From Burkholderia pyrrocinia (GTDB lineage: Bacteria; Pseudomonadota; Gammaproteobacteria; Burkholderiales; Burkholderiaceae), in contig NZ_CP024903.1 of the NCBI RefSeq assembly GCF_003330765.1, positions 2,170,001-2,234,000 on the forward strand: a stretch of 64,000 nt of DNA, written 5' to 3'. The translations under genes were made by a program, and so were the position numbers. Below, one piece after another: positions 1-10,631 of this stretch (the stretch's first letter is position 1; the number at the start of each line of letters is the position of its first letter). The notes below the pieces were generated by a model, which saw nothing but the letters and a program-made list of their open reading frames with translations, ran no database searches and was not told where the DNA came from.

Positions 1-1710
<1,710 letters not shown>

Positions 1711-2295
1711 CGTTGGCTCTATCGCCGCGCACGGGCGCGGCTCGGATTCGCGGTTGGAAGCGTCAATAAATTTGCCGCAGAAATGCAAAAGCGTCGCGCG
1801 GAACGCGACGCTTTCGGCGGGTCTGTGCGTCGTAACCGCGTAGTTTACTTCACGCGATCGGGTTCGGGCCGAATTCGTCGCCGGCGGGTGCAGCAGGCCG
1901 CGCTCGCGCATCGGCGCGCCGGGCGATCGCGTCGAGCCGACGCACGGGTCTGCACGCTGCAGCCAGCGCGCCAGATTGATTGAAAAACGCGGCCCCAATT
2001 GATGAAAGTCGTCGTGACAACATCGCATCCGGAACGAATGACGCGGCTTTCGCGCTTTCGCCGGGCGGGCTTCCACACGCCGGGGTCACACGTAGAACCT
2101 CGACCGCCAAATCGGGCCCGGTCGCTCGACAATCCACGCCGCCTGCGATTAATGGATTAACGGCCGCCAATCAAAAACAAATCCCGCGGGCCAGCCACGC
2201 ATGAAAAACGCGCCGCGCCCGCCTTGATGTCTTCAAGGCCGACGCGACGCGTAATCTTGTGCAGCCCGGCCCGCGGGCCGGACAGGCAAGCGGGC
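1711..2295. other. asd-fimV intergenic region, no gene seen
   Basis: There are 585 bases between asd and fimV. Short frames here have no family resemblance and no convincing ribosome site. The region holds a perfect 16-bp GC palindrome at 2266-2281 just past asd, and a strong hairpin with a T-rich tail at 1788-1814, listed separately. It probably carries the fimV promoter and leader. Confidence 0.6.
1788..1814 (-). terminator. Hairpin with T-rich tail upstream of fimV
   Basis: AAAGCGTCGCG at 1788-1798 and its exact complement at 1804-1814 form an 11-bp stem with a 5-base loop. Read on minus, the stem is followed by TTTTGCATTT, an intrinsic-terminator shape. It lies 480 bases past the asd stop and 78 bases before the fimV start, so it could end asd transcripts or attenuate fimV. 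Confidence 0.55.
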
Positions 2296-3417
2296 TTATT
2301 TGTCGAGCAGGATGCGCAGCATGCGGCGCAGCGGTTCAGCCGCGCCCCACAGCAGCTGGTCGCCGACCGTGAACGCCGACAGGTATTCGCCGCCCATCGC
2401 GAGCTTGCGCAGGCGGCCGACCGGCACCGTCAGCGTGCCCGTGATCTTCGCCGGCGACAGGTCGCGCATCGACGCTTCACGCTCGTTCGGCACGACCTTC
2501 ACCCAGTCGTTCGCCGATGCGAGGATGCCGTTGATCTCGTCGAGCGGCACATCCTTCTTCAGCTTGATCGTCAGCGCCTGCGAGTGGCAGCGCATTGCGC
2601 CGATCCGCACGCACAGGCCGTCGACCGGGATCGAACCCGGCTCGCCCATGGCCGGCTTGCCGAGGATCTTGTTGGTTTCCGCGCCGCCCTTCCACTCTTC
2701 CTTCGACATCCCGTTGCCGAGATCCTTGTCGATCCACGGAATCAGCGAGCCCGCGAGCGGCACGCCGAACTGGCTCGTCGGCATCGCGTCGCTGTTCATC
2801 GTGGCCAGCACGCGGCGGTCGATGTCGAGGATCGCGGAAGCCGGATCGGCGAGTTGTTCCTGCACCGCGCCGTGCAGCGCGCCCATCTGCGACAGCAGTT
2901 CGCGCATGTTCTGCGCGCCCGCGCCCGATGCGGCCTGGTAGGTCATCGCCGTCATCCAGTCGACCAGGTTCTCGCGGAACAGGCCGCCGAGCGCCATCAG
3001 CATCAGGCTGACCGTGCAGTTGCCGCCGACGAAGTTCTTCGTGCCCTTGACGAGCGCGTCCTTGATCACGTCGAGGTTGACCGGATCGAGGATGATGACC
3101 GCGTCGTCCTTCATCCGCAGCGACGAAGCCGCATCGATCCAGTAGCCGTTCCAGCCGGCCGCGCGCAGCTTCGGGAACACGTCGTTCGTGTAGTCGCCGC
3201 CCTGGCACGTGATGATCACGTCGCACTTCTTCAGCTCGTCGACGTTGGTCGCGTCCTTGAGCGTAGTCTCGTTTTTCGCGAACGACGGCGCCTTCCCGCC
3301 TGTGTTGCTGGTGCTGAAAAACACCGGTTCGATCAGGTCGAAATCGCCCTCTTCCTGCATGCGCTGCATCAGCACGCTGCCGACCATGCCGCGCCAACCT
3401 ACGAGACCTACGTTCAT
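2296..3417 (-). CDS. asd: Aspartate-semialdehyde dehydrogenase
   Basis: The 373-residue protein reduces aspartyl phosphate to aspartate semialdehyde with NADPH, the branch point to lysine/diaminopimelate, threonine and methionine. The N-terminus [17 protein letters not shown] is the family's nucleotide-binding GxxGxVG loop. [11 protein letters not shown] carries the catalytic cysteine. The substrate-binding and dimer region follows, with a late [16 protein letters not shown] segment. The start at 3417 is chosen because the protein then begins directly with the Rossmann motif; the longer open frame adds an unrelated leader. It lies 307 bases downstream of leuB and upstream of fimV. Confidence 0.96.
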   Translation of the reverse strand: MNVGLVGWRGMVGSVLMQRMQEEGDFDLIEPVFFSTSNTGGKAPSFAKNETTLKDATNVDELKKCDVIITCQGGDYTNDVFPKLRAAGWNGYWIDAASSLRMKDDAVIILDPVNLDVIKDALVKGTKNFVGGNCTVSLMLMALGGLFRENLVDWMTAMTYQAASGAGAQNMRELLSQMGALHGAVQEQLADPASAILDIDRRVLATMNSDAMPTSQFGVPLAGSLIPWIDKDLGNGMSKEEWKGGAETNKILGKPAMGEPGSIPVDGLCVRIGAMRCHSQALTIKLKKDVPLDEINGILASANDWVKVVPNEREASMRDLSPAKITGTLTVPVGRLRKLAMGGEYLSAFTVGDQLLWGAAEPLRRMLRILLDK

Positions 3418-3724
3418 GACTAACCCTTTGATGGAGCTTCCCCGCCATTTCCGTCCCCGCTGTGACCGCGCGGGGAAAAAGGCGGGCACGACGGACGATC
3501 AGCGTTTAATGATCGTTTTCGTGGTAATGGTTTTCGTGATGACGATGGCGCGCGCACCCGCACGGGCAATGTTGCCGTGGAGTTTCAGGACCGGGGAGAT
3601 CAGGGAAATCAGCGCCATCATTCGAGTCTACACAAAGCCGGTTGCCCGCACAACGGCCAACCGCGCGCGAACCGGCCGATTTTACGGCCCGTTCGCGCCC
3701 TTTCTACGTTATTGCCGCATTGCC
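3418..3724. other. leuB-asd intergenic region
   Basis: There are 307 bases with no supported gene. A short inverted repeat, CGATCA and TGATCG around an 8-base loop near 3496-3515, is visible. The region is expected to carry the asd promoter, but I cannot assign hexamers with confidence. Confidence 0.5.
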
Positions 3725-4792
3725 TTACAGCGCCGCGACCACTGCGTCGCCCATCGCCGCCGTGCCGACCTGCTTGCCGCCCGGCGTCGCGATGTCGCCC
3801 GTGCGGTAGCCCTGTTCGAGCACCGTTTTCACTGCGCGCTCGATGCGATCGGCCTGCTCCGCGCGATTCAGCGAATAGCGCAGCATCATCGCGGCCGACA
3901 GGATCGTCGCGAGCGGGTTTGCGATGCCCTTGCCCGCGATGTCCGGCGCCGAACCGTGCGACGGCTCGTACAGGCCCTTGTTGTTCTTGTCGAGCGACGC
4001 CGACGGCAGCATGCCGATCGAACCCGTCAGCATCGACGCTTCATCCGACAGGATGTCGCCGAACATGTTGCCGGTGACGATCACGTCGAACTGCTTCGGC
4101 GCCTTCGCGAGCTGCATCGCCGCGTTGTCGACGTACATGTGCGACAGCTCGACGTCCGCGTATTCCTTCGACACGTCGATCATGATGTCGCGCCAGAACT
4201 GCGACGTCTCGAGCACGTTTGCCTTGTCGACCGACAGCAGCTTCTTCGCACGCTTGCGTGCCGCCTGGAACGCGACGTGCGCGATGCGGCGCACTTCCGG
4301 TTCCGAGTAGCGCATCGTGTCGAAGCCTTCGCGCTCGCCGGCGAACGGGCCATCCGGCGCGGCGCGCACACCGCGCGGCTGGCCGAAGTAGATGTCGCCG
4401 TTCAATTCGCGCACGATCAGGATGTCGAGGCCCGCGACGAGCTCGGCTTTAAGCGGCGACGCATCGACGAGCTGCGGATAGCAGATCGCCGGGCGGAAGT
4501 TCGCGAACAGCTCGAGATGCTTGCGCAAGCCGAGGATCGCCTGCTCGGGGCGCAGCGCGCGCTCGAGCGAATCGTACTTCCAGTCGCCGACAGCGCCGAA
4601 CAGGATTGCATCGGCTTCCTTCGCGAGCTTCAGCGTCGCGTCGGGCAGCGGATGACCGCTCGCCTCGTAGCCCGCGCCGCCGACCGGCGCCTGTTCGAGT
4701 TCGAACTTCTCGTCGAGTGCGTTCAGCACCTTCACCGCTTCATTGACGATTTCCGGACCGATGCCGTCGCCGGGCAGCACTGCAATCTTCAT
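3725..4792 (-). CDS. leuB: 3-isopropylmalate dehydrogenase
   Basis: LeuB (355 aa) oxidises and decarboxylates 3-isopropylmalate to 2-oxoisocaproate with NAD, the third leucine-specific step. It starts [15 protein letters not shown], the hallmark of the isocitrate/isopropylmalate dehydrogenase family. Other family landmarks are [20 protein letters not shown] (substrate site) and [18 protein letters not shown] (metal-binding aspartates). [18 protein letters not shown] is the NAD-binding signature. The length is typical. It follows leuD after 76 bases on the same strand and is most likely co-transcribed with leuC and leuD. Confidence 0.97.
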   Translation of the reverse strand: MKIAVLPGDGIGPEIVNEAVKVLNALDEKFELEQAPVGGAGYEASGHPLPDATLKLAKEADAILFGAVGDWKYDSLERALRPEQAILGLRKHLELFANFRPAICYPQLVDASPLKAELVAGLDILIVRELNGDIYFGQPRGVRAAPDGPFAGEREGFDTMRYSEPEVRRIAHVAFQAARKRAKKLLSVDKANVLETSQFWRDIMIDVSKEYADVELSHMYVDNAAMQLAKAPKQFDVIVTGNMFGDILSDEASMLTGSIGMLPSASLDKNNKGLYEPSHGSAPDIAGKGIANPLATILSAAMMLRYSLNRAEQADRIERAVKTVLEQGYRTGDIATPGGKQVGTAAMGDAVVAAL

Positions 4793-4868
4793 GCGTAATT
4801 CCTGACTGGGTAGGTTATGGAGGCAGGCCGGCGAACGCGCCGAAAGCGCGCCCGCCCGACAGGCGATA

Positions 4869-5519
4869 TCAGCCGACCAGCTTGGTGTTGAGCCACGGCT
4901 GCTTCACGAGCCGCTCGGCTTCGAACTGGCGGATCTTGTCCGCGTGGCGCAGCGTGAGGCCGATGTCGTCGAAGCCGTTCAGCAGGCAGTACTTGCGGAA
5001 CGCGGCGATCTCGAACGGATACTCGCGGCCGTCGCCCGTGCGCACGACCTGCGCGTCGAGATCGACCGTCAGCTGGTAGCCGTTGAACGCGACCGTCTCG
5101 TTGAACAGGTGATCGACCTGTTGCTCGGTCAGCACGATCGGCAGCAGACCGTTCTTGTAGCAGTTATTGAAGAAGATGTCCGCGAAGCTCGGCGCAATGA
5201 TCGCGCGGAAGCCGTACTGCTGCAGCGCCCACGGTGCGTGCTCGCGCGAGCTGCCGCAGCCGAAGTTCTTGCGCGCGAGCAGCACCGATGCGCCCTGGTA
5301 GCGCGGCTGGTTCAGCACGAAGTCGGGATTCAGCGGACGCTTCGAGTTGTCCTGTCCCGGCTCGCCGTGATCGAGGTAACGCCATTCGTCGAATGCGTTC
5401 GGACCGAAGCCCGTGCGCTTGATCGACTTCAGGAACTGCTTCGGGATGATCGCGTCGGTGTCGACGTTCTCGCGATCGAGCGGCGCCACGACGCCGGTAT
5501 GTACTGTGAATTTTTCCAT
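4869..5519 (-). CDS. leuD: 3-isopropylmalate dehydratase small subunit
   Basis: LeuD (216 aa) is the swivel-domain subunit that joins LeuC to isomerise 2- to 3-isopropylmalate. [29 protein letters not shown] at the start is the canonical LeuD opening, and [17 protein letters not shown] is the family signature. The length is normal. It lies downstream of leuC, separated only by the small entericidin-like gene, and upstream of leuB. Confidence 0.97.
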   Translation of the reverse strand: MEKFTVHTGVVAPLDRENVDTDAIIPKQFLKSIKRTGFGPNAFDEWRYLDHGEPGQDNSKRPLNPDFVLNQPRYQGASVLLARKNFGCGSSREHAPWALQQYGFRAIIAPSFADIFFNNCYKNGLLPIVLTEQQVDHLFNETVAFNGYQLTVDLDAQVVRTGDGREYPFEIAAFRKYCLLNGFDDIGLTLRHADKIRQFEAERLVKQPWLNTKLVG

Positions 5520-5587
5520 GATCCGTCTATCCGGTTGGAGGGCCGGCGTTCAGCCGGCGCACATCGACAAATTCTCGGCGGGAAACA

Positions 5588-5734
5588 TCACTCCGCGGCG
5601 CGCTTCAATGCGCTGCCGGCCGAGTTGACGTCCTGCCCGAAGCCCTGGACGGTGTTGCAGCCCGCAAGACCGAAGCCCAGCCCCGCAAGCGCCAGCGCGG
5701 CAACCAGCCGCGCAACAACCTTCGATGCCGTCAC
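5588..5734 (-). CDS. Entericidin A/B-type small lipoprotein inside the leu operon
   Basis: This 48-residue protein is read from a GTG at 5734, three bases after the leuC stop. A GGGG ribosome-like site lies inside the end of leuC. A hydrophobic N-terminal signal ends in a lipobox (FGLAGC), so the mature protein would be a lipid-anchored peptide of about 23 residues. The pattern CNTVQGFGQDVNSAGSAL is that of entericidin lipoproteins, small membrane peptides described as a toxin/antidote pair in E. coli. Only one member is present here. Its placement between leuC and leuD suggests co-transcription and probably translational coupling to leuC. The start has no ATG alternative nearby. Confidence 0.82.
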   Translation of the reverse strand: MTASKVVARLVAALALAGLGFGLAGCNTVQGFGQDVNSAGSALKRAAE

Positions 5735-5737
5735 GCG

Positions 5738-7147
5738 TTACCCCAGCTGGCGAATGTCGACGAAGTGACCTTCGATCGCCGCGGCCGCTGCCATCGCGGG
5801 GCTCACGAGGTGCGTGCGACCGCCCGCGCCCTGCCGGCCCTCGAAGTTGCGGTTCGACGTCGACGCGCAGCGCTCGCCCGGCTCGAGCCGGTCGGCGTTC
5901 ATCGCGAGGCACATCGAGCAGCCCGGCTCGCGCCATTCGAAACCGGCGTCCGTGAACACCTTGTCGAGCCCTTCGCGCTCGGCCTGCGCCTTCACGAGGC
6001 CCGAGCCCGGCACGACCATCGCGAGCCGCACGTTCGACGCAATGCGACGGTTCAGCTTCTTCACGACATACGCGGCCGCGCGAATATCTTCGATTCGCGC
6101 GTTCGTGCACGAGCCGATGAAAATCTTGTCGACCTTGATCGCTTCGATCGGCGTGTTCGGCTCGAGCGCCATGTAGGCCAGCGCGCGCTCCATCGCGTCG
6201 CGCTTGACCGGATCCTTCTCGCGCTCGGGATCGGGCACGCGACCGTCGATCGACGTGACCATTTCCGGCGACGTGCCCCACGTGACCTGCGGGACGATCT
6301 CGGCCGCATTCAACTCGACCACGCGGTCGAACTGCGCGCCTTCGTCCGACTTGAACTGGCGCCAGTACTCGACGGCCTGATCCCATTCCGCGCCGGTCGG
6401 CACGAACGGACGGCCCTTCAGGTAATCGATCGTCGTATCGTCGACGGCGACCATGCCCGCGCGCGCGCCAGCCTCGATCGCCATGTTGCAGACGGTCATG
6501 CGGCCTTCCATCGTCAGCGCGCGGATTGTCGAGCCGCCGAATTCGATTGCGTAGCCCGTGCCGCCGGCCGTGCCGATCTTGCCGATGATCGCGAGCACGA
6601 TGTCCTTCGCGGTACAACCGCGCGGCAGTGCGCCCTCGACCTTCACGAGCATGTTCTTGCTCTTCTTTTGCAACAGCGTTTGCGTCGCGAGCACGTGCTC
6701 GACTTCCGACGTGCCGATGCCGTGCGCGAGCGCGCCGAACGCGCCGTGCGTCGACGTATGCGAATCGCCGCACACGATCGTCATGCCCGGCAGCGTCGCG
6801 CCCTGCTCCGGCCCGATGATGTGGACGATGCCCTGGCGCAGGTCGTTCATCTTGAACTGCGTGATGCCGAATGCATCGCAGTTCGCGTCGAGCGTGTCGA
6901 CCTGCAGCTTCGAGACGGGATCGGCGATGCCGTGGCTGCGGTCCGTCGTCGGCACGTTGTGGTCCGATACGGCCAGGTTCGCGCTGATGCGCCACACCGG
7001 ACGCTGCGCGATCTTCAGCCCTTCGAACGCCTGCGGGCTCGTGACTTCATGCAGCAGCTGACGGTCGATATACAGCAAAGTCGTGCCGTCGTCCTCGGTG
7101 TGGACCACGTGGGTATTCCACAGTTTGTCGTAGAGAGTCTGTGCCAT
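5738..7147 (-). CDS. leuC: 3-isopropylmalate dehydratase large subunit
   Basis: LeuC (469 aa) carries the 4Fe-4S cluster of isopropylmalate isomerase. It starts [37 protein letters not shown] is an aconitase-family substrate signature. [16 protein letters not shown] and the later CSMCLAMN supply the three cluster cysteines. The start at 7147 fits the family N-terminus; an upstream in-frame ATG adds an unrelated decapeptide. It is the first gene of the leuC-ecn-leuD-leuB series. A near-palindrome lies in its leader at 7269-7288. Confidence 0.97.
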   Translation of the reverse strand: MAQTLYDKLWNTHVVHTEDDGTTLLYIDRQLLHEVTSPQAFEGLKIAQRPVWRISANLAVSDHNVPTTDRSHGIADPVSKLQVDTLDANCDAFGITQFKMNDLRQGIVHIIGPEQGATLPGMTIVCGDSHTSTHGAFGALAHGIGTSEVEHVLATQTLLQKKSKNMLVKVEGALPRGCTAKDIVLAIIGKIGTAGGTGYAIEFGGSTIRALTMEGRMTVCNMAIEAGARAGMVAVDDTTIDYLKGRPFVPTGAEWDQAVEYWRQFKSDEGAQFDRVVELNAAEIVPQVTWGTSPEMVTSIDGRVPDPEREKDPVKRDAMERALAYMALEPNTPIEAIKVDKIFIGSCTNARIEDIRAAAYVVKKLNRRIASNVRLAMVVPGSGLVKAQAEREGLDKVFTDAGFEWREPGCSMCLAMNADRLEPGERCASTSNRNFEGRQGAGGRTHLVSPAMAAAAAIEGHFVDIRQLG

Positions 7148-7268
7148 GGGTATGCGGGGTCGTTGTGACTTCAAGCCTTGCGGATGCGGTCGATTATGCC
7201 ACGCAGAACGCGCCGCGGCGCAGGCCGGGCGAGAAAAAACCCATTAAAAACAGTGGTTTGGCTGGTAG

Positions 7269-7288
7269 TGCCAATACCTGTATCGGCA
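7269..7288. promoter_or_regulatory. Near-perfect inverted repeat upstream of leuC
   Basis: TGCCAATACCTGTATCGGCA is two 9-base arms around CT with one mismatch, 122 bases upstream of the leuC ATG and just beyond the end of the neighbouring Tat-protein gene. ATAC-N2-GTAT cores of this type are common in LysR-type operators. The cognate regulator is not visible here. Confidence 0.4.
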
Positions 7289-7313
7289 TTACCCGGCAAA
7301 CGGAGACGGCGGC

Positions 7314-8063
7314 TCACCCGTTCGGATATTCGCGGGCGATCAGGTCGAGCCGCAGCATGCCTAGCTGCATGCCCGCGTTGCTCATCAGGTAGAGATCGCG
7401 GCGGCGCATCGCCGGCTGCTGAGCGGACGTGTCGTAGACGGACGGCAGCGCCAGCCCGGCCGGCACCGCCGCCTGCATCCCCGCTGCATTCGACACACGC
7501 ACGGCGATCGACGCCTGATCCCGATGGGTGACGACCCCGACCTTGCCGAGCGCCGCGGCCGAGCCGGCCTGCCGGACGATCGCTGAGGCGACGCCGTCGG
7601 GCGTCGGTATCGGGCTGCCGGCGATCGCGGCAGGCGTCGCGATCGACGTCACGCCGGCCGTCAGCCCGTATTTCGACGCGAGCACGCTCGCGACTTCCTG
7701 CTGCGCGAAGATCGGCGCCGCGACCTTCTGCCGAAGCTGGAACACGGCGTCGGCAATCGCCTCGTTCACGGGGCCCGGCACCGGTGCGGCGCGACTGCCG
7801 AAGCTGAACGCGGCAATCGTGTGGACGCCGGCAGCCTCGACGGTCGGCGGCGTCCACGAGAAAAACGTATCGAACAGGTAACCGGTCTCGTCGGCGGCAG
7901 CCGCGCGGTCGTTCAGCTCGTTCATCAGCTTGCCGAGCATCTGACGCTGCAGTTCCGCATCGGAAACGGGGGCATCGCTCGCAAAAGCGGGCGCAGCGGC
8001 GGCGCACGACGCGGCAAGTACCGAAGTGGAAGTCAGGAAATGGCGGCGGGTCTTCATGGTCAT
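7314..8063 (-). CDS. Tat-exported protein, possible divergent DUF218/ElyC-like fold (paralogue 2)
   Basis: About 249 residues. The N-terminus has a TRRHFL twin-arginine motif and a hydrophobic stretch ending in AAPAFA, so it is probably exported. The mature part begins with a helical segment (ELQRQMLGKLMNEL), then HTIAAFSFGSR, VNEAIADAVFQLRQ and GKVGVVTHRDQASIAV. This strand-helix succession resembles the Rossmann-like DUF218 (SanA/ElyC) family, but that is only a pattern match. It is clearly paralogous to the adjacent upstream gene. The start is 8063 (MTMKT) or 8057 (MKT); neither has a strong ribosome site. The function is unknown. Confidence 0.7.
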   Translation of the reverse strand: MTMKTRRHFLTSTSVLAASCAAAAPAFASDAPVSDAELQRQMLGKLMNELNDRAAAADETGYLFDTFFSWTPPTVEAAGVHTIAAFSFGSRAAPVPGPVNEAIADAVFQLRQKVAAPIFAQQEVASVLASKYGLTAGVTSIATPAAIAGSPIPTPDGVASAIVRQAGSAAALGKVGVVTHRDQASIAVRVSNAAGMQAAVPAGLALPSVYDTSAQQPAMRRRDLYLMSNAGMQLGMLRLDLIAREYPNG

Positions 8064-8089
8064 GGGATTCGAGTGGGGAGCGGAAGGCG

Positions 8090-8911
8090 TCAGCCCTTCG
8101 GGAACGCCTGCATCGTCGCGGCCATCGCGCGGCCGAGCATCTGCGCATACATGTCGTGCACGAGATACAGGCTGCGGTTGCGCGTCCACGGCTGGCCCGA
8201 TTGCGGGTCGTACATCGTCGGGAGCGGCACCTCGGCGACGGCAGCCGCCTTCATGCCCGCCTGCTGCGAGGTCTGGATGCAGCGCTTCGCATGGTCGCGA
8301 TGGCCGACCACCGCGACGGTGCCCATTGCGGCCGCGCCGCCCGCGCGCGACACGGCCACGGCCGCGACGCCTGCCGTGCTCAGGTACACGATCGAGCCGT
8401 CGCTCGCGATCACCGGTTCGATCGACGACAACACGTCGGTGCCCATCCCGTATTTCGACACGAGAAAGCGCGCGATTTCCCACTGCGCGTAGACCTTGAC
8501 GGGCTTCAACTGGCGAATGCGGTACACGGCATCCGCGAGCGCCTCGTTGACGGGCCCCGGATCGGGCAGCGCGGACTGGTTGCCGCCCGTGCTCGACGTG
8601 TTGCCGCTCGCCGCGTTCGGACGATTGCCGAAGCTGTACGCGACGATCGCGCCGACCTGAGCGGCCGGCGCCGTCGGCAGGTCCCAGGTGAAGCCGACAT
8701 CGGTCAACACCGGCACGATCGCATTGACCGTCGCCGCATCGCCGAGCTGTGCATTCAGCTTCGCGGACATCTGTGCGGCAAGCGCCGCATCGGTGATCGG
8801 CGCCGACGTGATGTCGTCGCCGCCGCATGCGCTCAGCAGCGGTGCCGCCGCAAAGGCAGGCGCGGCGGCAAGAAATTTTCTGCGTGAAGAAGTCGACGGA
8901 ATCAGATTCAT
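8090..8911 (-). CDS. Tat-exported protein, possible divergent DUF218/ElyC-like fold (paralogue 1)
   Basis: 273 residues. An SRRKFL twin-arginine motif and a hydrophobic segment reach a lipobox-like LLSACGG, so the product is probably a Tat-exported, possibly lipid-anchored protein. The mature part has AAQMSAKLNAQLGD, then GAIVAYSFGNR, VNEALADAVYRIRQ, VKVYAQWEIARFLVSKYG and TVAVVGHRDHAKRC. These align block by block with the downstream gene 26 bases away, so the pair arose by tandem duplication. The start at 8911 places the Tat motif at the usual distance. I do not recognise a substrate. Confidence 0.72.
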   Translation of the reverse strand: MNLIPSTSSRRKFLAAAPAFAAAPLLSACGGDDITSAPITDAALAAQMSAKLNAQLGDAATVNAIVPVLTDVGFTWDLPTAPAAQVGAIVAYSFGNRPNAASGNTSSTGGNQSALPDPGPVNEALADAVYRIRQLKPVKVYAQWEIARFLVSKYGMGTDVLSSIEPVIASDGSIVYLSTAGVAAVAVSRAGGAAAMGTVAVVGHRDHAKRCIQTSQQAGMKAAAVAEVPLPTMYDPQSGQPWTRNRSLYLVHDMYAQMLGRAMAATMQAFPKG

Positions 8912-9299
8912 CAGAAATACGAATTGATGCGATGCGAACAACGCCGGCAGCGGATCGCAGCGTCGCAAATCGCGGGTTCACGGGAAATGGCAATCGGGCG
9001 AGTCGCGCGATTGGGCGGCCGACGGCAGAGTCGACATGCGAATCTGTCGATTGACGATGCCGGATCGTAGTGGGCGTTTATTAAATTGCAGTGAACCTGT
9101 CGATCAAACGCGGGCGATCGTCACGCCGTTTCACCGATGGACGAATACGTTTCATCCATGGCGGGCGCACGCAGCCACCGTTTCATCGGTGGCGAGCATG
9201 TGATTCGCGCACATCGTCGCGCGCTGAACGTCGATCTCCGGATTTCGCGATACGATGGCGCAACCCACGTTCCCACGACCGGACCCGGAGCACACGACG
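8912..9299. other. Divergent intergenic region with repeats
   Basis: This is 388 bases between the Tat-exported pair (minus) and the cupin gene (plus). No gene is seen. It contains three 15-base repeats at 9126-9192, described separately, and an AT-rich patch near 9076-9086. Confidence 0.6.
9126..9192. repeat. Three phased 15-bp direct repeats
   Basis: CCGTTTCACCGATGG (9126), ACGTTTCATCCATGG (9147) and CCGTTTCATCGGTGG (9178) start 21 and 31 bases apart, that is two and three helical turns. The third copy sits in a perfect inverted repeat, CCACCG-N6-CGGTGG (9175-9192). This arrangement suggests an array of protein-binding sites in the divergent promoter region. Confidence 0.65.
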
Positions 9300-9623
9300 A
9301 TGAAGCTCGGCCTGAACGAATCGCTCGCGCGCCTCGATGAAGAAGGCACGCTGTTCACGACGCTGTTTCGCCACGGCACGCTCGACGTCGAGCTGTACCG
9401 GCCGCGCATCGAGGACCAGCAGACGCCGCATACCCGCGACGAGGTCTACGTGATCGCCACCGGCACGTCGCGCTTCGTCGTCGACGGACGCGAGTGCGAC
9501 GTCGCGGCCGGCGACGCGCTGTTCGTCCCCGCGCACGCGGAGCATCGCTTCGTCGGCTTCTCCAGCGACTTCTCGACATGGGTGTTCTTCTACGGCCCGG
9601 AAGGCGGTGAACGCGATGCGTGA
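9300..9623 (+). CDS. Small cupin-domain protein
   Basis: A 107-residue single-domain cupin. The two cupin motifs are visible: TPHTRDEVYVIATGTSRFVV (metal-ligand His/Glu type) and GDALFVPAHAEHRF. Such small cupins are sugar- or metal-binding enzymes or sensors, and the substrate cannot be assigned. The ATG at 9300 is preferred over the in-frame ATG at 9255 because GGAG lies 9 bases upstream and the protein then begins with the conserved MKLGLNESLARLDEEG. It is divergent from the Tat-exported pair and shares its repeat-bearing upstream region. Confidence 0.8.
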   Translation: MKLGLNESLARLDEEGTLFTTLFRHGTLDVELYRPRIEDQQTPHTRDEVYVIATGTSRFVVDGRECDVAAGDALFVPAHAEHRFVGFSSDFSTWVFFYGPEGGERDA

Positions 9624-9737
9624 TGCACGCAGCACTTTTCGCAAGATCTTCTAGACTGTCTATTCGCAACCGGCGACGCACGGCCGCCCGGTCGTCACGA
9701 AGCCGGCCGCATCCGGTTCAGCGGACAGGAGAACAAC

Positions 9738-10463
9738 ATGCGATATGAACTCTATTACTGGCCCGAGATCCAGGGCCGCGGCGAATACGTTCGGCTCGCG
9801 CTCGAGGCAGCCGAAGCCGACTATGTCGACGTCGCGCGCGAATCGGGGCGCGGGATGGGTGTGTCGGCGATGATGCGCATGATGGACAGCACGAAGGCGG
9901 AATGCGTGCCGTTCGCGCCGCCGTTCCTGAAAGCCGGCGATCTCGTCGTCGGGCAAACCGCGAACATCCTGCTGTTTCTCGGTGCGCGGCTCGGGCTCGC
10001 GCCCGACGACGAAGCCGGCCGGCTGTGGGTGCACCAGATCCAGCTGACCGTCGCCGATTTCATCACCGAGATCCACGACACGCATCATCCGATCGGAAGC
10101 GGCCTGTACTACGAGGACCAGAAAGCGGAAGCCGCCGAGCGCGCGGCCGATTTCCTCGACAATCGGCTGCCGAAATTCCTCGGCTATTTCGATCGCGTGC
10201 TCGAACAGAATTCGCACAAGAGCGGCTATATGGCGGGCAGCGCGCTCAGTTACGCGGACCTGTCGATGTTCCAGCTGATCGAGGGCTTGCGCTATGCATT
10301 TCCGAAGGCGATGAAGCGCGCGGAGCGGCAGGTCGCGGCACTCGTCGGCCTGCACGACCGCGTCGCGCAACATCCGCCCGTCGCACGCTATCTCGAGTCC
10401 GAACGCCGCATCCCGTTCAACGACATGGGGATCTTCCGGCACTATCCGGAGCTGGACAAGTAA
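9738..10463 (+). CDS. Glutathione S-transferase family protein
   Basis: 241 residues. The N-terminal thioredoxin-like domain opens with YELYYWPEIQGRGEYVRLAL, the glutathione-binding start typical of GSTs, and KAGDLVVGQTANILLFLG is the conserved glutathione-contact/helix 3 region. The all-helical C-terminal domain includes GYMAGSALSYADLSMFQLIEG, the N-capping-box motif. An AGGAGA site precedes the ATG. It is cytosolic, with a likely role in conjugation or stress defence; the substrate is unknown. It is convergent with the permease gene. Confidence 0.88.
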   Translation: MRYELYYWPEIQGRGEYVRLALEAAEADYVDVARESGRGMGVSAMMRMMDSTKAECVPFAPPFLKAGDLVVGQTANILLFLGARLGLAPDDEAGRLWVHQIQLTVADFITEIHDTHHPIGSGLYYEDQKAEAAERAADFLDNRLPKFLGYFDRVLEQNSHKSGYMAGSALSYADLSMFQLIEGLRYAFPKAMKRAERQVAALVGLHDRVAQHPPVARYLESERRIPFNDMGIFRHYPELDK

Positions 10464-10631
10464 CGCGGGCAAGGTCCGCGCCTCTCGTCACGATCGCGAA
10501 GAACGCCGCGATCGCCCACGGCAGCATCAGCGCTGCCGGTATTATTGCGCACGTGGCCGCACCGGCAGTTGCATCGATGCCGGCCGCGCGTTGCAGCCGG
10601 CTCCCGTTGCCGCGTATTCGCGGGCGAGCGA

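Noticed and set aside
2627..2650. tRNA T-arm-like sequence GCCGGGTTCGATCCCGG on minus
   Set aside because: It lies in frame within asd (residues around [11 protein letters not shown]) and no acceptor, D-arm or anticodon stem surrounds it.
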